DNA of 64,000 nucleotides from Topomyia yanbarensis. Lineage: Eukaryota; Arthropoda; Insecta; Diptera; Culicidae. Positions 22,700 through 33,689 of this stretch are shown here, piece after piece. The notes under the pieces were generated by a model. It worked only from the letters and a program-made list of their open reading frames with translations, searched no databases and was not told the origin of the DNA. Numbering within the stretch: position 1 is the stretch's first letter; the number at the start of each line of letters is the position of its first letter. The translations under genes and the position numbers were made by a program. The stretch spans positions 470,159,098 to 470,223,097 of the forward strand of contig NC_080671.1 of the NCBI RefSeq assembly GCF_030247195.1, written 5' to 3'.

Positions 22700-24497
22700 T
22701 TGAAAACGGAGAAAAGATCACCACTGTGAAAAAACAACGAATTATTCGCAACTTATCAACAACGACTTCAGGAAAAACTAAAAGCCGATCCTAAAAGCTT
22801 CTGGAAGTACGTCAATGAGCAGAGAAAAGAAAGCGGGACTCCAAGTACCATGGTTAATGGTGATCATGACGCATCCTCAACTGAAGGTATTTGCAGCCTT
22901 TTCCGCGATCACTTTAGTAGTGTATTCAACAATGAAGACCTTGACAGCAATTCCATCTTAAACGCAGCAAATAATGTTCCGTGCTTTCCATCCGTTAGAT
23001 TTCCATCACTCGTCTCTAATGCGGTGGTTTTAGAAGCGTGCTCACTCCTAAAATGCTCATCCAATCTCGGCCCTGATGACATTCCATCGATAGTTTTAAC
23101 TAACATCGCGTTTCCATTGGCAGCTATATTCAACCGCTCACTATGTACAGGAACAATTCCAGAAATCTGGAAAAAGTGGTTTCTTTTCCCAGTGCACAAT
23201 AAAGGAGACAAGCGCATCATCTCGAATTATCGCGGCATTGCAGCTTTATGTGCATCGTCTAAGCTGTTCGAGATGATAATAGTGTCACGCTGCTGCTCAC
23301 ACTACATATCCGCTGATCAACACGGGTTCTTTCCCAAGCGTTCAACAAACACCAATCTAGTTTGCTATACTTCCTACATCATCCAAGAGATGGAGAAAGG
23401 TCATCAAACGGATGCAATTTATACCGATCTGTCCGCTGCATTTGATAAAATTAATCACGAAATCGCCATAGCGAAACTCAAGCATCTCGGTTTCAACGGA
23501 ATGTTCGCCGACTGGTCAAACTCGCGGTCGCGAAATGTCAGTGAAAGTGGGAGATAGTATCTCTGAAACAATTACCGTTACCTCTGGTGTACTACAAGAA
23601 AGTCACCTTGGACCTCTTCTATTTCTAATTTACATCAATGACGTCAATCCCTCTTTGAAATGCTTGAAGCTTTCCTACGCCGATGATTTTAAATTATACC
23701 TAAGAGTTTGTAATCTGAATGATGCCCAGTTTCTGCAACAGTAGCTCGATATCTTCGCCAATTTGTTGTCAGTTGAACAAAATGGTGCTGAATGCATCAA
23801 AATGCTCTACTATCACCTTCACTCGTAAATGCAACCCTATCATATATCATTATTCGCTGCTAGGATCCAATGTGAAACGGGAAACCTACATCAAAGATCT
23901 CGAGGTCATTGTCCTTCTGTGATCACATATCATACATCATGCCCAAGGCATCCAAAGAGCTCGGCTTTATATTCCGGATGACTAAATCATTCAAAAACAT
24001 CCATTGCTTGAAGGCGTTATTTGGCTGTGTACGCTGCCGAAGTCGACATAAATATTGACTTTTACTGTGAGCGGTGTTTACAAACATTGCTTCACAGCTT
24101 AATGGCAATGTTTGTAAACACGGCTCACAGTAAAAGTCAATATTTATGTCGACTTCGTCAGCGTGCATAGGCTAATATGTCGCCCTTGTTCACTCGCTAC
24201 TGGAGTATTCGGCAGTCGTTTGGTCGCCTTTCTACCACAATGAAGTGCAGCGCATTGACTTACTTTTGGACAATATAGACTCTCCAAGCCTCCTTAGCCA
24301 ACTCAACACTAACATTAGACGCAGGACGCTCCGTACCTACTCTTTTCTCATTACACCCATTGCTAGAGCAAATTATGGGTTCAACGAACCGATGGCAAGC
24401 ATGTGCAAAATTTTCAACCAATGTTACACGTCCTTTGACTTTAACTTGTCCCGTGTTTCCCTTAAACGTCTATATAGTGTTATTTTGAAAACATGAC
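22700..24497 (+). pseudogene. CR1-type reverse transcriptase (copy 3)
   Basis: A 235-codon open block (22850-23557) carries LGPDDIPSIV, VHNKGDKRIISNYRGIAAL, ISADQHGFFPKRSTNTNL and YTDLSAAFDKINHEIAIAKL. A frameshift leads to 23535-23744 with TVTSGVLQESHLGPLLFLIY and the catalytic KLSYADDFKLYL (Y-A-D-D). Then come broken thumb segments (MVLNASKCSTITFTRKCN; RETYIKDLEVI), the hairpin MITE, and the tail VALVHSLLEYSAVVW-like to RRRTLRTYSFLI. The substitution Q-to-E and P-to-L in the 'GVPQGS' motif (GVLQES) would damage activity even without the frame breaks. Confidence 0.82.
24027..24169. mobile_element. Hairpin MITE with ~60-bp near-perfect arms
   Basis: 24038-24090 and 24105-24157 are inverted copies of each other, with at most one unpaired base and a 14-base loop. 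Pairing extends outward to 24029/24167 with two mismatches. A short GGCT repeat flanks it (24023-24026, 24170-24173), and removing it restores the LINE frame (…LFG | ANMSPLFT). The arms share TCGACATAAATATTGAC and TTTACAAACATTGC. Its size and fold resemble MITEs that give rise to small RNAs. Confidence 0.8.
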
Positions 24498-25860
24498 CCG
24501 TAGTTTAGGGGAACATGGGGAGACTTGACGAGGTTTTCAGATAAAACTGTATAAATATCTAAAAAAGCCTTCAATCCCCCAAAAATCATTCAGATATAAT
24601 GCGCAAAGTTATTGCGCGTCTTCATTATGTTTTGCCGAATTTTTAATTTAATTTTTGAAAAGTTACAAAAGTTTTTCTGTGATCATTTTTTCTGGTCAAG
24701 TCTCCCCATTGCGGGGAGACTTGACCAAGGCGTGGGGAGACTTGACCAAAAGAATTTTGAAAAATCATAACAAAAAATAATGACATTAAACATACTGTAA
24801 CTATTTTTACATTTCTTACAAAAGAAATGTATAGGATTCGCTCAAAATTTGACAACTTTTTCCGAGGCCCGGAGGGCCGAGTCTCATATACCAATCGACT
24901 CAGCTCGACAAATTGAGACAATGTCTGTATATATGTGTGTGTGTGTATGTGTGTATGTATGTATGTACAAAATGTCATGTAATTATCTCAGCAATGGCTG
25001 AACCGATCTTAATGAAATTAGTTTCAAATGAAAGGCCTAACGTTGCCATTTGACACTATTATTTTTGATTTTCGATATGTTGTTTACTTTCTGAGATATG
25101 GGCGATTTTGTCAAAACACAGCAGGTTTTTCGCAAATAACTTTTGAACAATACAATATTGTCCCACAAACTGCACATAAATAGAAGACTTGTAAAAATAC
25201 CTTTCTAACAAGCTATAGATTGTCTAAATCCGTGCACGAGCGACGGAGATATTAGACATTTTGTATTTTTAATTCTCGCTTATTAATTTCCACCAATTAA
25301 AAATGAGATTGTTTCATACAGAGTATTGCTTTACTGGTGTTTTAGGGGCAAAACTAAACCGATTTTGAATATCGGGGTATGAAAACACATCTACGTGATT
25401 CAAGGAATTCGATGTTGAGAACATTTTGTGAATTACCTTTATAATAAAAGAACTATTTCTCAAAAATCAATATATAAGTTCACTTCAAAGACAAAATAAT
25501 GCGTTGATAAAGAAACAGTGAGTTCTAGTATTTATTCCTTGGATTAGGCATTGCGCTCAATCATGAGGTAAATGTTGGATGGTATATTAATACACAGATC
25601 AACAAGTAATTCACCTAGTAGTGAGATAAAAGATTTCTAATATAATTATACTTGTGGCGTCACCGAAAGCAACAGTATGTTTGAAGCCCAAAAATCTAGC
25701 GAAAATTTAGCTCTTTTGCAAGATTTAGGTTATACTGGTTATGGAGCAAAAATTACTACTTACATTATTTATGATAAGAATGTAAGAATCAATATATCAT
25801 AATAATATACCTATAAAAATAATGTCACTGCATTAACCATCATTTGCCATTCCTCACACG

Positions 25861-25871
25861 CCCCCCCCCCC

Positions 25872-25933
<62 letters not shown>
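25861..25933 (+). repeat. Poly-C plus (CT)n microsatellite
   Basis: A run of C (25860-25871) followed by about 30 CT units with two interruptions. Confidence 0.95.
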
Positions 25934-26279
25934 GTCTCTTTTCTATCGCATCTATCTAGCTATTTCTGTATGCATTTCTAAGTTGTGTGATAAAATCTTC
26001 TGCCAATCTGAAATATTTATTAATTGTAATTGAGAAGGTTTGAGAAAACAAAACTATTTTTTGTCTGCTGCTACATCAACTCAACTTTAATTCAATTGTA
26101 TTCAAAGCCTGTATCTACACTATAATTAAGGAAATTCATGGCTATATCAGAAAAATATTTGGCTTAACTGGGTAATATGAAAGTATGACGATGGAAATTT
26201 TCAAAAGAGACATTCCACGTGCGATATTTAAACTATTCGTATCTCTATTGAATTTTGAATGAAATATATGCTCAAAGAC

Positions 26280-26765
26280 TTAAAGCTGAAGCCAGGATTT
26301 CGAAGACAAAATACATGAGAGGAAGAGGTTCTAGAGACGACAATGTGAACCTCCCACCCGAGTTCGGATTGACGGTGACGAAATCGAGATGGTCGACGAA
26401 TTCATGTATTTGAGCTCACTGGTAACCGACGACAATGATAACAGCAGAGAAATTCAGAGACGGATCATAGCGGGAAATTGTGCCTACTTTGGACTCCAGA
26501 GGACGCTCCGGTCGAACAAAATTCGCCGCCGCACGAAGTTGATTATCTTCAAGACGCTGATTAGATCGGTGGTCCTCTACGGCCACGAGACCTGGACTAT
26601 GCTCGTGGAGGACCAACGCGCCCTTGGAGTTTTCGAACGAAAAGTGTTGCGTACCATCTATGGTGGCGTGCAGATGGAAGACGGAACGTTGCGCAGGCGA
26701 ATGAACCATGAATTGTATCAGCTGCACATTCGTTGTATTGGTACGAACTTTCATGAAAAATAACG
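26280..26765 (+). pseudogene. RTE-clade LINE C-terminal fragment
   Basis: The frame 26389-26730 reads VDEFMYLSSLVTDDNDNSRE, IQRRIIAGNCAYFGLQRTL, KLIIFKTLIRSVVLYGHETW and RKVLRTIYGGVQMEDG, the post-RT domain of RTE LINEs (the clade of the mosquito JAM1 element). Residues just upstream (26280-26388) fit the preceding segment in another frame. Only this C-terminal piece is present, truncated on both sides. It lies inside the 5.0 kb TIR element. Confidence 0.8.
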
Positions 26766-27479
26766 GATCAAAGACCAAAAATATCCACAAATTAGATCCA
26801 AGAAAAGAAGTTCCCAAAGTACCCACTCTCGATGGGGGATGCAACTACAATGTGTCTTCTAACTTATCGTATTTGGATATACTGAGTAGTTTGAACCATT
26901 TCTTTTTCACAATATTGGTCTGTATAGGACTTATTTATCCATATTTCCTACACGAGAATTCCGAACGAAACAATGCAAATACGGCTTTTATGCAATCGAC
27001 ATAGCCTAGACATTTCACACTATTTACTTCAATGCAAATAAAAACATTGAAATATCTACCTGTCTCATTCACGAATCGCATTCTCCCTCTGTCGTTCTCT
27101 GTTCAAGGGGCTTGAAAGCACATGTGACCTTGTCTCACTTTACTATATTCAATTGCGCGTTAAAATACTGGACCAGTAAATTCTGTTCTGCACATAAATC
27201 TTTTTTCGGGAATATGTGACCAAAAAGTAAACTTTGAATTCGTCAAGTAAAGAAGCATGAAAACAAAAAGAATAAAACCAAAAAAAGATGGAAGCCCTAG
27301 AAAGTCCATTGCATATTTATTAGCCTTTTCTCAGAAGATGGGATTTTCAAAAACATTTCAAAACTTTCTGATGCAATGGTTTTCATATTCGTACAATCCG
27401 GTTTATTCATTATCTTTATTAAAAAATGTGTTTGGCTTCAAATATATGACCATTTTAATTAATAATTTCATTCCGCATC

Positions 27480-28410
27480 TTTTTATTCGTTTTGTTCATC
27501 TGCGTTCATTTTACTTATTTTATTCGTTTCATTCTTTGGATTCACTCTGATCAGTTTATTCTTTTTGTGCATTTTACTCATATCATTCATTGTTTTCATT
27601 GTAAGCATTTTTTTACTTTTTTCCAGTTTATTCATTTTGTTCAGTTTCTTCATTTTAATAATCTGACTACTTTTTCAGTTTTAATCATTTCATCCAAATA
27701 ATTTATTTGATTCAATTTATTTCTTTATATTAATTTATAACCTTTTACTGTTGTTCAATTTTTCATTTCAATCAATGCATTTAATTCTGCTCATTTTCTT
27801 CTTTTTATTCATTTTATCACTCCAGCTCATTTTATTTGTTTGATTCGTTTGTTTTATTAATGCATTTCATTTATTTTTTACTTTATTCATTTTGTTGATC
27901 CATTCTTTTTATTCATTTGACCCATTTCATTAATTTGATTCATTGTATTCACTGGATGAATTAAATCAATTTGATTCATTTAATTCATTTGATTCATGTG
28001 ATTCGTGCGATTCATGTGATTCATTTGATTCATATGATTCATTTGATTTATTTGATGCATTTCATTTGATTCATTTGATTCATTTGATTCATTTGAATCA
28101 TTTGAATCATTTGAATCATTTGAATCATTTGAATCATTTGATTTATTTGATTTATTTGATTTATTTGATTTATTTGATTTATTTGATTTATTTGATTTAT
28201 TTGATTTATTTGATTTATTTGATTTATTTGATTTATTTGATTCATTTGATTCATTTGATTCATTTGATTCATTTGATTCATTTGATTCATTTGATTCATT
28301 TGATTCATTTGATTAATTTGATTAATTTGATTAATTTGATTCATTTGATTCATTTGATTCATTTGATTCATTTGATTCATTTGATTCATTTTATTCATAT
28401 CTTTAATTTT
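27480..28410 (+). repeat. 9-bp tandem array (CATTTGATT-type) with homogeneous variant blocks
   Basis: A degenerate TTCATTTTATTCATT region (27480-27950) passes into a clean array (27960-28395). Unit variants occur in blocks: GATTCATTT, then GAATCATTT (28090-28140), then GATTTATTT (28140-28240), then GATTCATTT, then GATTAATTT (28312-28340), then GATTCATTT again. Because the period is 9, both strands stay open (HLIHLI / NQMNQM). These long frames are artefacts of the repeat, not genes. Confidence 0.95.
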
Positions 28411-29681
28411 ATGCATTTCATGTTCAGTCATTCGTTTTATTTCATTCAATTTGTTAGTATGAGTCAATTTATTCTATTAATCTTATAACTATTTCTAAAT
28501 ATAATCTTAATTTTTATGTAATAACCTAATCTAATTTGATTCGTGTATTTGGATCAAAATTATAATGATTTCCATTAATTTTTCTACTTATTTTATGAAT
28601 TTAAAAACCTATTGTTTCATTTTTTGCTTTACTTTCTTATTTCGGTCGTTTTGTTGATTTCTATAATTTATTCAGTTTATTCGAGATTTTATTCGTGCAA
28701 GACTAGAAACTGTTTTCATCCTACCTCTAATTGGGTGCCTACTTCTCGTGAGTTCTGCAAACTAATCCAATAGTGAAATGTGTAAGAAAGGTCTCATCTC
28801 ACTGCTAGGTGGATTAAATCGGTTTTTCCTCTATTGTCGAGATCCTTAGGTAGCAGTAAAAAATATGAAAGAGTTACATTTGATAAATTTTGATTTTTTT
28901 AAATGCATTTCTTTTTAAGGATTAACTGTACTGCTTGCATTGCATGTTCACACGTCACGAAATCAGTCCTACTATTGCTAACTTTGCTTACAAATTTTAA
29001 AATATAAAGACTTATGTTTGGGGTGGGTTTTTTTTATGGCGTGATTAACATTAACAGTAGATACCTAAGCATAATAAATATTAGGAATTTTGTATCTTTC
29101 TTCAGCTGATCGCCACTTGGTCAAGTCTCCCCATAAAATCTTGGTCAAGTCTCCCCAACATTAGTTATTGCGTTCAATTTCATGCGAATTCTAGTAATAA
29201 CTATTCCAATGTTACAGTTTATGTAAAATCATTTCGCTGCTTCACAAGGATTAAGATGGTATATTAGTCCTTTAATATTAATTAGTAGTCGAGTAGATAT
29301 GTCCATACAAAGTTTGATTAAAAATTACATCATTTAATGCAAATTTATTAATCACGTAATATTTTCTGCAAGGAAAGGATTTTTTACTCCAAACTTTCAA
29401 AATTACCTTAAGGGATCGAAACAAGTATAAAAATATTTTTGAAAAAAAATTAAGAATCGAATAGAAGACGTCATAGCCGAAAATAGAATTTTGCGCTTGG
29501 TCAAGTCTCCCCATGTTCCCCTACTACATAGTTCGTAACGCTTATTGTTATTATAATATTAGATAAGATGTGTTATTATAGGATGTAATTTATATAGCTA
29601 TAAGTAATTATGTATCATTTGGATTATGTCATATCTGTCATATGGTACGAAAAGACGAGGAGGTTTTGCGCCTATTTGAGG

Positions 29682-29790
29682 AAGAAATAAAAGAAATAAA
29701 GAAATAAAGAAATAAAGAAATAAAGAAATAAAGAAATAAAGAAATAAAGAATTAAAGAAATAAAGAAATAAAGAAATAAAAAAATAAAGA
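29682..29790 (+). repeat. Terminal AAGAAATA tandem tail of CR1 copy 3
   Basis: About thirteen units of an 8-bp AAGAAATA repeat following GGAGGTTTTGCGCCTATTTG, as expected for the 3' end of a CR1-group LINE. Confidence 0.85.
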
Positions 29791-29794
29791 ATGT

Positions 29795-31635
29795 GAACAG
29801 CAGGCGTTACTGGAGAGAGCCTCCGAAAGTAATCTGAGGCTCACGAAGTTAACGAATGCAGAAGACTATAAGACGCCGGTATTCCCGTTATGTAAAAAAG
29901 AGTAAGGAAAACACCAGTAGAGGTGGAGGAATCAAAGAAACCTAAGAAGATCGGCGTAAGAGAAGTGAAATAGTCCATAATTGGAAAAGGAATGGCGAAC
30001 CGTGTATACCGTATAAGAGAAAATAAAAAAAACGGAAAGAGACAAATGAAAAGAAATAAAATAAGAAAGAAGATCTTAAACCATACCAGATATAAGAGAG
30101 ACGCTCTATTCGTCAAAGCAAATGACAGCGTGACGTATCCTCAAAAGGATGAAAGAGTATCCCAACCTGAAGGAGCTGGGGGAGTACGTTATAAGAACCG
30201 GACGCACTCAGAAAGGCGAGATTTTGTTCGAGCTGCAGAAGGGTCTATTGATCGAGAGCTCGACCTATCGGGAACTGACAGAAGCGTTGGGTGGATAAGC
30301 GAACGTGAATCTGAACGAGATCACAACGGAAGACGAAATGAGGAGCACACTTATAGAGCAATGTAGCCTGGAGAAAGAGCAGATGTCAATCAGGTTGAGG
30401 AAGGCGTATTGCAGCATACAGAGATCCCTAGAGCCACTAAACAAACGAAGAAGTATTTCAGGTGCTTGAGTTTCATCAAGCAAGAAACTGTAGAGCCCTG
30501 GACATATCTGATCCGTGCAGAAAACGTGGAGAGAGGGAATACATTGCTAGAGACTGCACAAAGTAACCGAAGTGCATGTACACTCTGCAAAAAGGCAAAG
30601 ACAGGCCAATGATGATATAGATAACCTAGTTGTAGCAGTCAATAACAGAAACGAAACGCGACGTTGCAATTATTGCAGAGCCATATCGTCTTCATTTTAG
30701 TAACGGTAACTGGGTGGTTGGATAGTGCAGCGATGGCGGCCATCCAAGTAATGGGCGGTTTCCCTGTCTAAGAGGTAATAGATAGCACACACGACGGCTG
30801 GGATAACTCTTACTGCGTCGGGAAGACCAAGCTCGTGAGTCCTACGACGCCAGTTGAAGTGTGCGCCGACAAACTGAAATTTATCGTAGTCCTTTTCCCG
30901 AAGCACGACCCAACCGCTTGGCCGCCTACACCGTACTTCGACGCAGGCGGTGGATATGCTGGTAACAATCGTGTCTCCAACGACGAGCTCCTTATAGTGG
31001 AAAAGGACTGAAAACGAAGAAAGTTCCCGGACCGGATGGTTTCCCCATCCGGTGGCACTGAAGACTGCGATCCTAGCGTTTCTGGACATGTTCAGGATAG
31101 CTCTACAGAAATACCTGGACAAAAGCTACTTCGCGGATAGATGGAAGATACGTATGTTGGTGTTGCTACCATAACCAGGGAAGCCACGAGGAGATCCAGC
31201 ATCGTATCGGACTGCTGAAAACTCATACTCAACAGGCTGACGAACGCTAAAAGTTAGAACGGACTATCGCTGAGGCAATTCGGATTCTGGATAGGTATAT
31301 CGATGGCGGACGTCATTCGCGCAGTAATCGTGAGCGTGGAGAAAGCAATCGCTACGGCGCCGTGGTAAGGATCGACGTGAAGAAAGCGTTCAACAGCGCT
31401 AGCTGGGTTACTATCGCCGTAGCGCTGCACAAAATGCAGGTCCCGGAGCATTTGTGCAAGGTTCTGAAAAGTTACTTTCAGAACTGAGTACTGGTCTACG
31501 AGACGAACGTGGGGCGGAAGTCGATTAAAGTCACGGCGGGAATACCTCCGAAGCTCTGGACTGCAATGTTCAACGGAGTGATAACACTGCAACTGCCCAG
31601 GGGAGTTGAGATCGGCGATTTTACAGACGATGGTA
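29795..31635 (+). pseudogene. R1-like LINE remnant (ORF1, fused endonuclease/RT pieces)
   Basis: ORF1 (about 29992-30612): KRDALFVKANDSVTYP, then in other frames KELGEYVIRTGRTQKGE and LEKEQMSIRLRKAYCSI, and two zinc knuckles near 30455-30600 (RCLEFHQARNC and CRKRGERxxIARDC, read across frames). Endonuclease start: VAIIAEPYRLHFSNGNWVV (30664-30720), then a deletion fuses KTKLVSPTTPVEVCAD to the RT start LFPKHDPTAWPPTP. RT: NGLSLRQFGFW, YGAVVRIDVKKAFNSASW (31350-31400), VTAGIPPKLWTAMFNGVI and GDFTDDGT (the catalytic FADD-equivalent, altered to F-T-D-D). The sequence ends at 31635 where a TIR element starts. R1-type identity rests on the DVKNAFNSASW and LFPxxxPTAWP motifs. Confidence 0.78.
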
Positions 31636-32627
31636 CACTATGGAAAGGTTCCATACAAACAGGTGGCCAAAAATATTTTGTCTCATATTCATTCGTGAAA
31701 AGCTTGTTTGAGTTGTTAATAATGAACGATATTCATAATGAACATATCCGGAATGATGAGGAGGGGGAGAGGTGGGGGGTTTGGTGTAAAGTATTCAAGG
31801 TGAATTATTTTTTGTTTTCAAAAAAATAAGAAAAGAGGCACATAGAGTTTTAGTCAATTCAATCATTTTCCATATAATAATGCAAGATTTGAACAAAATT
31901 TTCTTTAATTTTCAATGGTCAAGTGACCTTCAATTTTCATTGGTTCACCTCCAAAAAATACCGTGTGCATCATAACTCAAAATCTACTGGGCCAATCGTT
32001 TCGAAATTTTCCACAGTTCTTCACATCATTCTAAAGGTAACTACAAGATCTTTCGATAAATTAGTATCACAACTATTTTTACAAAAAAAATGTTAGAAGA
32101 TTTTTTTGAGCTAAAATGGGACATTGGCTTCAAAGTGTTACAATAAACTCAAAAATCAGGAAAAAGGAAAAGCTCAGATACCATGTGCTTTCTAACCCTC
32201 AGACAAATAGTAACGGAGAGAGAATGCCAGTCGCGAAAGAGACAGATAAGTTTTTAATTTATTTATTTAAATAAAAGCAAATTGAAAGGAGTTTGAAGAA
32301 CATAGCCTAATTAATGATTGTTCAATGTCGCTCTTTCAGTTGATTGCTATGCCAATATTTCTTCTTCATATTTATAATCTGCGATTAATTGTTGTTTTAT
32401 TTGGAACTCTTGTTCCGGAGATATAGTATGGCAAAAATGTAGCCTGATCGACTATTTGTTTAATACATAGACTCTAATTGTGATCCACGCTCATTTCGTT
32501 GTGGAATATGAAGCGCTCAACCGAAACTTGTACCGAAGTGTCCTTTTCTGGTCTATTAGTTGAGACTGCCTTTAAAACTTCAAGTGATGCGTTCTCAGTT
32601 TAGGGCAAATTCAGGCAACTACAATCT
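31636..32627 (+). mobile_element. CACTATGG TIR element, truncated copy
   Basis: Direct copy of 50831-52140, sharing ACAAACAGGTGGCCAAAAAT, GCTTGTTTGAGTTGTTAATA, CAAAATCTACTGGGCCAATC and AACTTCAAGTGATGCGTTCT. The left terminus CACTATGG sits exactly at the break in the R1 RT. The right terminus is missing after 32627, and a roughly 300-bp block present in the other copy is absent. Confidence 0.7.
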
Positions 32628-32899
32628 TCCCAGCCAACATTTTGATTCACTTTAATAAGTTGCAATTTGATTAACTGTACTCTTAAACGATATAAATTGA
32701 TTGTATAAAATGCACAGATCCCTTCTATGTGAATAAAAGTGGAGGCCATATACGTACAATAAATCGGTATAGTAGAACTATGTGATTTACGACGAATTTT
32801 GATCTCATCAGAAGCATTATACAATCATCTAGCTTATTATTTTGGTTTTATATATGATCAACTTTACAATCACACATCGAGGTTTATGCAGCTTAAGGT

Positions 32900-33145
32900 C
32901 CCCATTGTGGTAACAATTAGTGTTTTTTTTAAATAATATGAAAAGAAAAAATCAGGATGAAATTACCATAATTCTGTTATAAGACACAGTTACGCCCACA
33001 CTGGTAGATATATGTTTTTCATGGGTGAGGTTGGAGTTACTGGATCATCAATTATTATAAAATTACCTGCTACGATTTACTACCAGTTTCGAACCTGAGA
33101 TCTTCGTATTCCCAGCATAGCCGCTATGTACTCACCTATTTATAC
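32900..33145 (-). mobile_element. Possible tRNA-derived SINE
   Basis: On the minus strand from 33145: GGTGAGTACATAGCGGCTAT, then GCTGGGAATACGAAG, and CAGGTTCGAAACTGG, which fits a pol III B box. An A-box-like TAGCGGCTATGCTGG precedes it. The downstream body ends near an A-rich tract at about 32925. No target duplication was found, so this may instead be a decayed tRNA-like fragment. Confidence 0.35.
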
Positions 33146-33689
33146 ACTGTCAAGTAACGATTATATTTGATCATTTTTATCGCTTTGTGATTACGATCTA
33201 AAAATACCATAATCCAACCTAAATATGGTACTCCAATGATACCTTTTATACCTGTCAAATCACAACCTACTTTACTCAAGCCATTTTTTATTGCTCAAAT
33301 ATTGAACTAGTCCAGCAGAGAATTTGCGAAGTGCTATAAGGAGGTGACTATTTTTTTTGAAAGATTTTGCAGTTTAATCCAATTGAAATTAATTTCTATA
33401 CAATGTTTCAAAATTGTCTTTAGTATTCCACATGTACAATTTTGTTTTAAGTTGTAGTGGACTAATAAATAACTTCAAGTCAACATTGTTTTTGGATCAC
33501 AGATTTGCATTTTATGTGAACTTTTTACAACAAAACATAATTTTTGCTTGCACTATTTGTAATTTTGATTTAGTCTGTCATTATTTGTAATTTATTGTAA
33601 ACTTTTATATACGATTGCTGGTTTGCTGGGTTCGCTATCACCGTGCACTTCTTTGCGTTTACACACATACGGTTTGTGTTGCACCAGTC

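Larger units (their letters stand above)
24805..28830. repeat. CTTTCTC-ended repeat family, divergent ~4 kb copy
   Basis: The left end carries the family's GAGGCCCGGAGGGCCGAGTC palindrome, the TATATACCAATCGACT line and a TGTGTGTATGTG run (24860-24965), followed by 'cagcaatggctgaaccgatcttaatg'-like internal text. The right end (28777-28830) carries AAGAAAGGTCTCATC and GCTAGGTGGATTAAAT, as in 42185-42225. It is enlarged by the insertions listed separately. Confidence 0.5.
24508..29521. mobile_element. 5.0 kb TIR element with subterminal repeats
   Basis: TIR of about 22 bp (GGGGAACATGGGGAGACTTG at 24508 and its inverse ending at 29521), flanked by TA on both sides (24506-24507, 29522-29523). 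The core word GGGGAGACTTGACC or its inverse occurs at 24517, 24694, 24713, 24733, 29119, 29143 and 29499, all clustered within about 400 bp of the ends, as expected for subterminal transposase-binding sites. TA flanks suggest a Tc1/mariner-like or related mechanism. No own transposase was recognised. The inside is filled with other repeats: a CTTTCTC-family copy, an RTE fragment and a large 9-bp tandem array. Confidence 0.72.
22640..29790 (+). mobile_element. CR1-type non-LTR retrotransposon, copy 3, with a 5 kb element in its 3' UTR
   Basis: A 5'-truncated copy starting in the endonuclease-RT spacer (AALINNDFRKN-like, then KSFWKYVNEQRKESG near 22800). The RT runs to about 24497. The 3' UTR is cut at 24507 by a TIR element and resumes at 29522-29681, ending in a tandem AAGAAATA tail (29682-29790) of the kind CR1-group LINEs use instead of poly-A. 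A hairpin MITE interrupts the RT thumb at 24027-24169. Confidence 0.75.

Noticed and set aside
27943..28488. 181-codon plus ORF and 139-codon minus ORF (HLI and NQM repeats)
   Set aside because: Both frames are by-products of a 9-bp tandem repeat with no stop in its unit.
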